From: Paraburkholderia kururiensis
GTDB lineage: Bacteria > Pseudomonadota > Gammaproteobacteria > Burkholderiales > Burkholderiaceae
DNA length: 64,000 nt
Direction of reading: 5' to 3'
Assembly (NCBI RefSeq): GCF_034424375.1
Contig: NZ_CP139965.1
Coordinates: 2,356,001 to 2,420,000 of the forward strand
Of the stretch, positions 7,690 through 16,723 are shown piece by piece; the first letter of the stretch is position 1, and every line of letters starts with the position of its first letter. A program made the translations under genes and the position numbers. The notes below the pieces were generated by a model, which saw only the letters and a program-made list of their open reading frames with translations, had not been told where the DNA came from and made no database searches.

Positions 7690-9710
7690 ACCACGAGGCT
7701 CGATCCGTTGTAGTTGTCCTTGGTAATCACGTATTCGCCCGTCGAGCGCAAATAGGCGCGCACGCCATACATGGAGTCCACGTCGTTGCCCACATCCATC
7801 GCGCTCGTGTTGGTGTTCACGAGCGTGGTGGTGAGCGCGCCGGTGTTGAGGTCGAACACGTCGATGTTCGGCACGGTGTGCACGTAGCCGAGGAACAGAT
7901 AGTGGCCCGCGGCTGCCATCGACTTCGCATTGGCGCTCGTCAGGTTGATCACCGGATTCGGCGTCGTGGTGTTGCCGGCGTTCCACCCGTGATACACCTC
8001 GATACGCGTGCTCATCGCCGTCCAGTCCCAGCTGCCAGCAATGCCTTGCGCGAGGATCATCGTGTCGCTTTCGGGCAGGTAGATGATGCGCGTGAGCGGA
8101 CGAATACTCGTCGGAATGCGGATCGTGACGGGCGCGCCCCACGTGGGCTTGCCGCTCGCGTCGAAACCGGTGAGCGGATAGTGGTAGATGTGGTTCGTGC
8201 GATCGAGGCCGGCCCAGATGTCGCCGCGGCTGTCGATGCAGAAGCCGCCTGTTACCTGCCGCGTCGTATTGAACGCGGTGCCCGGCAGCGACCCGTCCGG
8301 TATCGCGACGTAACCGCTCGCCGGGTTGAAGTGATAGAAGTTGAAGGCGCCGGGGTTCTGGCCCGACGCGACGAGAATGCGGTTGCCGTTCACGGCCACG
8401 AGCTGCCCGAAGTGCTGGCCGCGCTGCGTGTCGTTCATGTCGAGGCGCGGATCCGTTGGATAGGTGAACGGATCGATGGTGTTCGCCACGTAGGTGCCGC
8501 CCGCTGTTCCCGTGTAGACCTCGTTGCCGCTGTAGAACAGCGCGCCGTCGGTCACGGGGTCGGGCGCGGCGGCAGCCTCGAAATTGAGCGCCTGCAGCTT
8601 CCAGCGCAGATTGCCGGCCGGGTCGTACGAGTGAATGTCGGTTGCGCCGTTGCGGCCCAGGTCCCAGCCGCCGCCCCAGGGGTTGTTCAGCACGTAGAGA
8701 TTGCCCGCGGCGTCCTTGCTGATACCCACCACGCGCGTGAACCGTTTCGCGCCCACCTGCCCTTTCACGCCGGTCGTACTGTCCAGGTAGCCGCCCGTCA
8801 CGCCGAACGTGCCCACGAGCGTCGGCGTACCCGCGACGCTGTAGAGCTTGATGTTCATGTCCGGCCCTTCGTCGCCCACCATCAGTTGACCTGACGATGC
8901 GTCGAAGTACAGCGCCGACGGGCGCGCGTTCGTTGCCATCTGGATCGTGTTGAGCAACTGGCCGCTCGGGCTGAACCCGGTCACGGCGCCCGTGCTCTGC
9001 TGCGCGACCCAGAGGTTGCCGCTGCTGTCCACGGCCAGTGCGCCGGGGCCCGTGATGTTGATGTCGCGCTGCCAGGTGCCGTCGGTGGTGTACACGCGCA
9101 CACGGTTGCCGGGGAAATCGCTGGCGTAGAGCAGCGAGCCCGCGGTGGCGAGGCCGGTGATGACGTCGCCGCGCGTAACGGCATTCCACGCGCTCACCTG
9201 AATCAGCAGGTCGCGCGTGCCGGTGGTGCGGTTATAGCGGCCCACTGCGCCGCTGCCGTACGCGGTGCTGTACTGGAGCGCCGCAAAGAGGGACGTGACG
9301 TTGCCCGTGATCGCGCTGCCCTGGAACTCGCTATGAATGCCGATCGAGCCCATGCTCTGACCGTTCTGGTAGATCGCGACGCCGCCTTCGTTCTCGTCCC
9401 AGAGCGACGAGGTGTAGATCACGCCTTCGGGCGAAACCCACATGGAGCGCGCCCCGTTGCCGACGTGTGCGGCGATCGTGCCGTAGGTGTTCGCAAGCCA
9501 GTCGGTGGTGTATTGCGCGTGAGCCTCGGGTGCGATAGCGATCACCGTACCGACGGCGGTTGCCATCGCGACGGCCATCGTCGCGCGAGCAACACGTGTG
9601 AGGTTCGACCGAATTCGTTCAGGAATCCTGATAGCGCACGGCTGCCCGGTGGTTTCGCCGGCGCGCTGGCGCGTCTCTCTCTTCTTCTGCTTGTTCTGTC
9701 CCGCCACCAT
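7671..9710 (-). CDS. Secreted beta-propeller (NHL-like) protein, smaller paralog
   Basis: A 679-residue exported protein. A long basic N-region leads into a Sec signal peptide ending APEAHAQ (about residue 66). The mature part starts with DWLANTYG and then runs through repeated segments with NHL-propeller features, such as PGALAVDSSGNLWVAQ, ISKDAAGNLYVLNN and GGFCIDSRGDIWAGLD. It ends GVRAYLRSTGEYVI...VYRWTP. The start and end motifs are shared with the 13893-16256 product, so the two are paralogs. ATG 9710 has GGAG 9 bases upstream. It follows the bifunctional glycosyltransferase by 33 bp. I do not know its biochemical role; sugar binding, polymer modification or hydrolysis are possible. I do not recall a characterised relative. 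Confidence 0.8.
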   Translation of the reverse strand: MVAGQNKQKKRETRQRAGETTGQPCAIRIPERIRSNLTRVARATMAVAMATAVGTVIAIAPEAHAQYTTDWLANTYGTIAAHVGNGARSMWVSPEGVIYTSSLWDENEGGVAIYQNGQSMGSIGIHSEFQGSAITGNVTSLFAALQYSTAYGSGAVGRYNRTTGTRDLLIQVSAWNAVTRGDVITGLATAGSLLYASDFPGNRVRVYTTDGTWQRDINITGPGALAVDSSGNLWVAQQSTGAVTGFSPSGQLLNTIQMATNARPSALYFDASSGQLMVGDEGPDMNIKLYSVAGTPTLVGTFGVTGGYLDSTTGVKGQVGAKRFTRVVGISKDAAGNLYVLNNPWGGGWDLGRNGATDIHSYDPAGNLRWKLQALNFEAAAAPDPVTDGALFYSGNEVYTGTAGGTYVANTIDPFTYPTDPRLDMNDTQRGQHFGQLVAVNGNRILVASGQNPGAFNFYHFNPASGYVAIPDGSLPGTAFNTTRQVTGGFCIDSRGDIWAGLDRTNHIYHYPLTGFDASGKPTWGAPVTIRIPTSIRPLTRIIYLPESDTMILAQGIAGSWDWTAMSTRIEVYHGWNAGNTTTPNPVINLTSANAKSMAAAGHYLFLGYVHTVPNIDVFDLNTGALTTTLVNTNTSAMDVGNDVDSMYGVRAYLRSTGEYVITKDNYNGSSLVVYRWTP

Positions 9711-9743
9711 GACCGATGCTCCGTGATTGACGCTACCGCTTCG

Positions 9744-12230
9744 CTACCCTTTCGCTTTCGCGGCCGCTACTTTTCGCAAAATGCGTTCCACGCCGTCCAC
9801 ATACGTCTTCGTGCCGAAGCGGCGCCGTGCGGTCTGCAAGCCGTTGGCCACCAGCCGCTCGCGCAGCGCGGCATCCGCGCGCAGTTCGGCAAGCGTGTCG
9901 GCCAGCGCGTGCGCATCGCCGGGCGGGCACAAGAGGCCGTTCACGCCGTCATCCACGATCTCCAGTACGCCGCCGTCGCGTGCGGCCACGACCGGGCGCG
10001 CGGCGAGCATGCCTTCCACCACCACGCGCCCGAAGGGCTCGGGCGTGATCGAGGTGTGCGCGACGACATCCACCGCCCGCATGCAGGCCGCGATGTCGCG
10101 CTGAAAGCCGAGAAAATGCACGCGCTCGCCCAGGCCCTTCGCGAGCACGTAGGCACGTAACTCCGCTTCGTAAGCGTCTTCGCCAAAGAGCGGCGCGCCC
10201 ACCAGCACCGCGTGCATCTGCGGGTTGAGCACCATCGCTTCGAGCAGCACGTGCTGCCCTTTCCAGCGCGCGAGGCGGCTGAACGAGCCGACCAGATACG
10301 CGTCCAGCGGCAGCCCGAGGCGCGCGCGCAACCGCGCGGGCGGCATCTCGCGCAGGGCTTCGAACGGCGCTTCGTCGATGCCGTTGAACACCACGTCGAT
10401 GCGCGTTTCGTCGAACTGCGTGAGCGCGGCGAACGCTTTCGCCGAGGCCTGCGAGTTCGCGATGACGTGCGCGATGCCGAGCTTCGCGCACCATTTGATG
10501 ATGGTGCGCTGCGCCGCGCCGAAATGCGCGGGGCTCACGATGTCGCGCAGATGCCAGACCACGGGCCGCTTCGCGAGCCGGCCCGCCAGCGCGCCGATCA
10601 CCATTGCGCGCTGCGTGTTGGCATAGATCACGTCGACGCGCTGCGCGCGTTGCGCGGTCTTGCGCACGAGCCCCACGACACTCGCCAGCACCTTGCCCTT
10701 CGGCAACGCACGGCCCTGCTTGCGCACGGCACGCAGTGCGCCCGCTTCGAGCACGTTGACCGTGACGCCCGCCGCATCCAGCGCCGTGCGGAACGGTCCG
10801 TCTTCGAACAGCACGACTTCGATACGTTCGCGCAGCGCCTTCACGATTTCGAGCAACGAAAGTTCGGCGCCGCCCAGCACGCCGCTCTGGTCCACCGCGA
10901 GCACGCGTAGCGCGCGCGAGGCGGCAGATGCTTTCGCGTCGTTAAGCGGCACCCCACCCGGTGCCGGCAGCGTCACACCTTCGAGTGCAGGCACGGCCGA
11001 GCGCACGAGCGAAAAGAAGCGCTCGCGAAAATGCGTCACCGAAAAGCGCTCGGCATTGGCGCGACAGTCCGCGGGCGAGAACGCGCGCGCGTTCGCTTCG
11101 AATGTTTCCACTGCGGCCACGATCGAATCGGCGCGTTGCTCGTCGAAGAAGAGGCCCGTGGGTCTCGGCTCCGAAAGATCGCGCACGGTTTCCAGCGCCC
11201 CGCCCTTGCCGAACGCGATCACGGGCGTGCCGCACGCCTGCGCCTCGACCACCGAAATGCCGAAGTCCTCTTCCGCCGCGAACACGAAGGCCTTCGCACG
11301 ACGCATACGGTCCTGCAGAACCGCGAACGGCTGATAGCCCATGATCTCGACGTTGGGCGCCGCCTTCGCGCGGATCTTCTGCATGTCGGGCCCGTCGCCG
11401 ATCACCACGAGCTTGCGCTCGGGCATCTGGGCAAAGGCCTCCACGATGAGGTCGATCTTCTTGTACGGCACCATGCGCGAAGCGGTCAGATAGAAGTCGT
11501 CCTTCTGCGTGTTGAGCGTGAACGCCTCGACGTCCACGGGCGGAAACACCACCTGCGCATCACGCTGATAGACCTTGTGAATGCGCCGCGCGATGAACTC
11601 CGAATTGGCGACGAAGTGGTCTACCGCGTTCGCCGTGCGGATGTCCCAGGTGCGGATGTAATGCAGGATCAGACGCGCGGCCGCGGACTTCGGCCCGTTG
11701 GTGAGCTTCGATTCCTGCAGGTATTGATGCTGGAGGTCCCACGCATAGCGGATTGGCGAATGCACGTAGCTGATGTGAATCTGGTCCGGTCCCGTGAGCA
11801 CGCCCTTGGCCACCGCGTGGCTGCTCGAGATGACGACGTCGTAGCCCGACACGTCGAGCTGCTCGATGGCGAGCGGCATGAGCGGCAGGTACGAGCGGTA
11901 CTTCGTGCGCGCGAACGGCAGGTTCTGGATGAACGAGGTCGTTACGGGCTTGCCGCGCAGGAACGTGCGGTCGTCGAGAAAATCGACCAGCGCGAAGAGG
12001 TCCGCGTCGGGGAAGCACGCCACGATCTGTTCGAGCACGCGTTCGGCACCGGCATAGGTGACGAGCCAGTCATGCACGATCGCGATACGCACGGGCCGGT
12101 TGCGCGCCGGCGTGCGGCGTGCCGGTGCGGACCGGCGCGCCACGGCCGGCGTCGCGGCAGCGTCGGAAACCTCGGTGCGCGCGAGCGGCACCGGTTGCAG
12201 AGCGGTGGGTTCGAGCAGTTCGGGATTCAT
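9744..12230 (-). CDS. bceR: Bifunctional glycosyltransferase with two GT4 domains (BceR-like)
   Basis: An 828-residue fusion of two complete GT-B, GT4-type glycosyltransferases. The first (about residues 47-410) starts RIAIVHDWLVTYAGAERV and has the donor-site motif EEDFGISVVEAQACGTPV. The second (about 440-828) starts LRVLAVDQSGVLGGAELSL and has EPFGRVVVEGMLAARPVV. One polypeptide could add two consecutive sugars of the repeat unit. The ATG at 12230 overlaps the Wzx stop codon as ATGA, so the two are translationally coupled. The open frame continues upstream of 12230, but there it overlaps the flippase gene and encodes nothing recognisable. By content and position it matches bceR of cepacian clusters. 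Confidence 0.88.
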   Translation of the reverse strand: MNPELLEPTALQPVPLARTEVSDAAATPAVARRSAPARRTPARNRPVRIAIVHDWLVTYAGAERVLEQIVACFPDADLFALVDFLDDRTFLRGKPVTTSFIQNLPFARTKYRSYLPLMPLAIEQLDVSGYDVVISSSHAVAKGVLTGPDQIHISYVHSPIRYAWDLQHQYLQESKLTNGPKSAAARLILHYIRTWDIRTANAVDHFVANSEFIARRIHKVYQRDAQVVFPPVDVEAFTLNTQKDDFYLTASRMVPYKKIDLIVEAFAQMPERKLVVIGDGPDMQKIRAKAAPNVEIMGYQPFAVLQDRMRRAKAFVFAAEEDFGISVVEAQACGTPVIAFGKGGALETVRDLSEPRPTGLFFDEQRADSIVAAVETFEANARAFSPADCRANAERFSVTHFRERFFSLVRSAVPALEGVTLPAPGGVPLNDAKASAASRALRVLAVDQSGVLGGAELSLLEIVKALRERIEVVLFEDGPFRTALDAAGVTVNVLEAGALRAVRKQGRALPKGKVLASVVGLVRKTAQRAQRVDVIYANTQRAMVIGALAGRLAKRPVVWHLRDIVSPAHFGAAQRTIIKWCAKLGIAHVIANSQASAKAFAALTQFDETRIDVVFNGIDEAPFEALREMPPARLRARLGLPLDAYLVGSFSRLARWKGQHVLLEAMVLNPQMHAVLVGAPLFGEDAYEAELRAYVLAKGLGERVHFLGFQRDIAACMRAVDVVAHTSITPEPFGRVVVEGMLAARPVVAARDGGVLEIVDDGVNGLLCPPGDAHALADTLAELRADAALRERLVANGLQTARRRFGTKTYVDGVERILRKVAAAKAKG

Positions 12231-13693
12231 GCGCTTTTCCTCGGATTCAGCCGCAGCAGCAGCGAACGGGCGAGTTCGCGCAGCGCGGGTGTCGTCGTGA
12301 TCGACCACAAGACGTTGGCCGCCACCACGGCCGCGCAGGCGGCAATGGCCATGGCGAGCGTGGGCACGAGGCTCGCCAGATACAGGCTGCCTGCGAGAAA
12401 CGCGAGATGCGGCAGCATGTCGAGCAGAATGGGCCGCATGTGAATGCGGCTCAGGTACAGCAGCACCACGTAGTCGAACAGCGCGCGCGCCACGACGGCC
12501 ACCGCCGCGCCCGCCAGCCCGAAATGCGCGATGCCGAACCACAATAGCCCCGCGAAAATGGGCAGTTCGATGAGGCCCACACGCGCAGCGGCAGCGGGGT
12601 TGTTCTGCGACTGGATGAGAATGCGCGTGACGCTGGCCTGCCCCACGAGCCACACGCCGATGATGAGAATGCGGCCCACAGGCGCCGCTTCGTTCGCGAT
12701 GACGTTGCCCACCCATAGCCGCAGAAACGGCTCCAGCACGAGGGTGGCCACCAGCGCGACCGGCGTGAACACACCATTCAGGAATTCCAGGGATTGGCGC
12801 GCGATCTCGTCGGCATGGTCGCGACGCACGGCGGACAAGCGCGGAAACAAGGTACGCACGAGCGCGTTCGGCACGATATTGAGCCGCGTGACGAGGTTCT
12901 GCGGCACGGTGTAATACGTGACGAAACGTGCGCCCAGACCCGTGCCCAGCAGCACGCGGTCCAGCGACTCGGCCACCATGTTGGTCACGCTCGCCACGAG
13001 CATCCATCCGCCGAAGCTGAAGAGCGCCTTCGAAGTACCGAGCCGCGGCCCGCGCAGGCGCTTGAGCCCGAGCACGCGCAGCGCCGAACGTCCGAGCAGC
13101 CAGGCCGCGATCAGGCGCGCCACCACGGCGGCCGCAATCACGTTCTGCAGGTTCGGCGCGATGAGCCACGCGGCGCCGAGCGGCAGCAGCTGGAACAGGA
13201 AGGTGCCGATGGTCTGGTTCGTGTTGTAGATGCCGAAGCGTTCCGCGCCGTTGATCGCGCCCGCGAACACCCACGACACGTTCGCCACGGGAATGGCCAC
13301 GGCGAGCCACGGCAGCGCCATGTAGACCTCGTGTTGAAGCGCAGGCGGCACCTTCGTGAAGTACGCCGTATAGATGAACGCGCCGAAGTAGATGAGCAGC
13401 CCGCCGATCACGCCGGTGCCCAGATTGAGCCAGAAGGCGCTCCAGAACACGTCGGCGCATTCGTCTTCGTCGTTCGAGGCACGCGCCTTCGAAATATGGT
13501 TCTGCGCCGCCATGCTCATGCCGAGGTCGAGCACGCTGAAGTAGCCGATCAACGTCCACACGAGCGCGATCACGCCATAGCGCTCCACGCCGAGCAGATG
13601 GATGTACGACGGCACCGTGACGAGCGACACGAAGGTCGGCAGCACGAGCCCGAAGAAATTGATTGCGACGTTTTTGAGGATGCCTTTGTCCAT
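12227..13693 (-). CDS. bceQ: Polysaccharide flippase, Wzx/MATE-like (BceQ-like)
   Basis: A 488-residue membrane protein of about twelve to fourteen helices. It begins MDKGILKNVAINFFGLVLPT, a typical Wzx start, and ends with a basic tail. Wzx proteins move the undecaprenyl-linked repeat unit to the outer face of the inner membrane, where Wzy joins the units. The ATG at 13693 was chosen over the adjacent TTG at 13696; AAAGG is present upstream. Its stop overlaps the start of the next glycosyltransferase gene. The position matches bceQ of cepacian loci. Confidence 0.9.
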   Translation of the reverse strand: MDKGILKNVAINFFGLVLPTFVSLVTVPSYIHLLGVERYGVIALVWTLIGYFSVLDLGMSMAAQNHISKARASNDEDECADVFWSAFWLNLGTGVIGGLLIYFGAFIYTAYFTKVPPALQHEVYMALPWLAVAIPVANVSWVFAGAINGAERFGIYNTNQTIGTFLFQLLPLGAAWLIAPNLQNVIAAAVVARLIAAWLLGRSALRVLGLKRLRGPRLGTSKALFSFGGWMLVASVTNMVAESLDRVLLGTGLGARFVTYYTVPQNLVTRLNIVPNALVRTLFPRLSAVRRDHADEIARQSLEFLNGVFTPVALVATLVLEPFLRLWVGNVIANEAAPVGRILIIGVWLVGQASVTRILIQSQNNPAAAARVGLIELPIFAGLLWFGIAHFGLAGAAVAVVARALFDYVVLLYLSRIHMRPILLDMLPHLAFLAGSLYLASLVPTLAMAIAACAAVVAANVLWSITTTPALRELARSLLLRLNPRKSA

Positions 13694-13892
13694 CAATGAA
13701 GCCTTTGCGTGGAAAGTGCATGCGCCCAGGGCGGGGTTTCGCCCGAAACGTGCGGCCTGCCGTGCGGGCCGCGCTGCAGTAAAGCACGTAAAAAATCGGC
13801 GCAGCCGGGTTTTCCCGTAGATAAAAATATTCGCGCCGGGTAGCGTTGGTCCTTGCTGTTGCTCGCGAATCCCTGACCCGAAACCTCAAACC

Positions 13893-16256
13893 TCAAGCCG
13901 GCTTCCAGCGATACATCATCACCTTGCCGCGCGCGTCTTCCTCCACGAAGACGAGGTACTCGCCGTTGCTGCGCCGGTAGGCGCTCACGCCGAACGGCAC
14001 GTCGACCCAGCCCGATGCGCGGCCTACCTCGGGTCCCGGGCGGATCACGCCCACTTCCTTGCCGCTCGCCTTGTCGTAGACGTGCACAATGCCCACCGGC
14101 TCCACCACGAACAGGTACTGCCCTTCCACCGTCACGCCGATGGCGGTGGCAATGGGCTTCGACTGCGTGTTCCACGGCAGCGCGATCGTGTAGCGCGCCT
14201 CGGGCTTGCCGCACGACCAGTGGTCGTAGCGCACCAGCACGCGGCCCGCTTCCTTCCAGAACGCGCGGTCCGGCGGTGCGTCCTGTGTATAGCCCGTGGC
14301 GTAGAGCGTGTCGGTCTCGGGCTCGTAGAGGGCGCGGCGCAATTCCGTGAACGGCGCGGGCACCGCATACGCCGTGAGGTCCGTGTACGAATACTTAGGA
14401 TTCCCTTTCGAATCGAGCCCACCGAAGCGGAAGCGGTAGATGCCCTTCGCGTCGCGTGTGCGCCAGATGTCGCCGGCCGTATCGATCCACCAGCCCCAAC
14501 CCCCCGCGAGCTTCGTGCCGCTCGTGTTGAGGTCGAACTCGTTCGCATCGAACCGGCCGTTGCCGTTGTCGTCGCGCCAGATCCAGTCGCCGCCCGGCGG
14601 CGCATTCGGCACGCGGGCCACGGCCTTCGCGCGGCCCGCGATGAAGCCCGAAGGAATCGCGGTTTCGCCGTCATGTTGCGGATCGAAGCGATAGATCTTC
14701 AGGTGGTCCGCATACATGTCGGTGAGGTAGAGGAACGTGCGGCCCTTGAGCCTGCGTACCGTGGGCAACCCCGGCCACTGGTCCGTGCTGAAGACCGGGT
14801 CTTCGGGATAGCGAAAACGGTTCGAGAGGAAACCCGCGTAGGTCCAGTCTTCTCCGGCCGGTTTCGACAGATCGAGCACGAACCGCTTGTTGCCCGTGTA
14901 GACGCTGTCGGGCTGCGACGGGTCCACCGACGCGCCATCCACGAACAGCAGCCCTTGCAGTTGCCACACGCGCTTGCCGTCGGGCGCGTAGCTTTCCAGC
15001 GTGGCGCCCAGACCCGCGCCGAGCGGGCCGTTGTGGCCGCTCGCGCTATCGGGCGGTCCGATGCCGTTGGTCGCGACGTAGATGTTGCCGCCCGCGTCCA
15101 CGCCCACGCCGGTGAGCCCGTTGAAGCGCTGCGGTCCCGGCCGGCCCGCTACGCCCGCGAAGATGCCGCCACGTTCGCCGAGCGTCGCCGTTTGCGTATA
15201 GCGGCCGCCGCTGCGGCTGTAGATCAACACCTGCTGGCGCGGGCCGTTGTCCGCGACGAGCACGCGGCCCTGCGAATCCGCGGCGATATCGACGGCCACG
15301 GTGTCGGCCGGCAACGCGAACGCATCGTCGATTGCGCGGCCCGCGGCCGTGTAGTGCGCGACGCGCGGCGCCTTGCCGCTGTGCGTGCCGGTCAGCACCC
15401 ATAGCGTGCCGTCGGGCGCGAGCGCCATGCGGCCCGGCTCGGGCACGTCCCACTTCGTCTTCAACGTCATCGATTCGGCGTCGTAGACCTCGATGCGATT
15501 GCGTGCTGTGTTGGCCGCGTAAAGCGTGGTGTCGTTCGCCGCGAGCCCGCCAATTTCGCTGGTCGTGCCTGTTTTGTTGCCGCTGTCGTCGTTCGCCGTG
15601 TCGGCCGCGTTCGTGCCGGGTGCGGGCACGTCGTTGACCATCAGGAAACTCGCAGCGAGCCGTGCGTGCGGATCAACCGCTTTCGCTTGAGGTTGCGCTT
15701 GCGGCTGAAAAGGCGCGGCCTGCTTCGGGTCGCTGATCTCGCGGCGCGTGATGCCGTACCACTGGCGCCCCTTGTCCGGCCAGATGCCGGGGCCCTTCAG
15801 ATGGCCGCGTTCGTTGCCCACCGCCACGGCCGCGAAGACATAGCGCCGGTTCACCGCGATGGCGTTGCCGCCGCTGTTGCCCCAGCCGTGCGTGCCGCCC
15901 GCAAAGCCGAGCGCCTTGCCGTTCTGGTACACGCTGATTTCGGCGCCGCTCTCGTCCCACGGCGCGTTGGTGTACACCTTGCCGTCCGGCGCAACGGCAA
16001 TGGCGGTGATGTTGATCTGCACCCACGTGCCGTCCCCGTAACCGAACGTGTTGCCGATCCACGAAGTCTTTGCATCGAGCGTCCTGGCTTCGGTCTGTGC
16101 GTGCGCGCAGCGCGGCGCGATGGCGATCGATGCCGCAACGAACGCACAGGCGAGCGTGGCCGCAAGCCGCCTTCGCGGCGCATTGAAGCGCCGGTGCAAC
16201 GACACGTACGAAAGAAACCGCGCGTGGAACGGCGAGACGAACTGCGGCAAACGCAT
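13893..16256 (-). CDS. Secreted beta-propeller protein with EF-hand loop, larger paralog
   Basis: A 787-residue exported protein. An arginine-rich n-region and hydrophobic core end at CAHAQ; the mature part starts with SWIGNTFGYGDG. Propeller-like repeats follow (MALAPDGTLWVLTG, DIAADSQGRVLVADNG, VGVDAGGNIYVATNG, WIDTAGDIWRTRD), and it ends GVSAYRRSNGEYLV...MYRWKPA. Start, end and several inner repeats align with the 7671-9710 product. Unlike that paralog it carries a canonical EF-hand calcium loop, DDNGNGRFDANE, near residue 562. The true start is uncertain: the ATG at 16256 is the best match to a signal peptide but its GGAGG abuts the codon, and a TTG at 16334 is possible. By position it may correspond to bceP, a cepacian gene of unknown function, but I am not sure. 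Confidence 0.78.
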   Translation of the reverse strand: MRLPQFVSPFHARFLSYVSLHRRFNAPRRRLAATLACAFVAASIAIAPRCAHAQTEARTLDAKTSWIGNTFGYGDGTWVQINITAIAVAPDGKVYTNAPWDESGAEISVYQNGKALGFAGGTHGWGNSGGNAIAVNRRYVFAAVAVGNERGHLKGPGIWPDKGRQWYGITRREISDPKQAAPFQPQAQPQAKAVDPHARLAASFLMVNDVPAPGTNAADTANDDSGNKTGTTSEIGGLAANDTTLYAANTARNRIEVYDAESMTLKTKWDVPEPGRMALAPDGTLWVLTGTHSGKAPRVAHYTAAGRAIDDAFALPADTVAVDIAADSQGRVLVADNGPRQQVLIYSRSGGRYTQTATLGERGGIFAGVAGRPGPQRFNGLTGVGVDAGGNIYVATNGIGPPDSASGHNGPLGAGLGATLESYAPDGKRVWQLQGLLFVDGASVDPSQPDSVYTGNKRFVLDLSKPAGEDWTYAGFLSNRFRYPEDPVFSTDQWPGLPTVRRLKGRTFLYLTDMYADHLKIYRFDPQHDGETAIPSGFIAGRAKAVARVPNAPPGGDWIWRDDNGNGRFDANEFDLNTSGTKLAGGWGWWIDTAGDIWRTRDAKGIYRFRFGGLDSKGNPKYSYTDLTAYAVPAPFTELRRALYEPETDTLYATGYTQDAPPDRAFWKEAGRVLVRYDHWSCGKPEARYTIALPWNTQSKPIATAIGVTVEGQYLFVVEPVGIVHVYDKASGKEVGVIRPGPEVGRASGWVDVPFGVSAYRRSNGEYLVFVEEDARGKVMMYRWKPA

Positions 16257-16723
16257 CCTCCAGTCAGTGAAGCCGGCGATGGGGCGACGAGGACCGCCGA
16301 GGTCGTCGGGCCGGCTGGCGGTCCGCGTGGACAAGCGTCACAGTAAGCGGAAAAATCGCTGCGACGAAAATCGAAAATAATTCAAAAATATTCGTTTCAG
16401 CGAAGCGGATTGAAAGCCTGTTTCGTTAAAACCGGAATATGACCGGCGCACAGTGAAGTGACGTCCGCGTGACATATTGCACGCCGTTGCCCAGCGCGGG
16501 CCGGACGGTTTTACATCCCCGCAGCCGTATGGGTCATGAATTACCGGAAAGCATTTCTCCATTAGCCCGGTTGAATCGTTGTTTCACGCTGTTTCATTTC
16601 CGTTTTTTCGCCATTTTCTTTTCCCTAGAATCGAATCGCACTGGTGGCCGTCGGCACTGAACGCTGCCGCGGCTTTTGCATGTGCTTCTTGCGCGTGCTT
16701 CTTTCGACTCTCGTGGACGGTTC
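16257..16723. other. Divergent promoter region between the large beta-propeller and the acyltransferase genes
   Basis: This 467-bp stretch has no convincing gene. It is clearly richer in A and T than its flanks, especially 16360-16440 and 16560-16640, and should hold the promoters for two divergent transcripts. It contains AATTACCGGAAA at 16539-16550, which shares AATTACCG with the palindrome upstream of bceB. Confidence 0.5.

Noticed and set aside
9744..13889. A single 1381-codon minus-strand frame
   Set aside because: Only the part below 12230 encodes protein with recognisable domains. Above it the frame overlaps the clearly coding Wzx gene in another frame and has Arg/Ala-rich composition typical of high-GC shadow frames.
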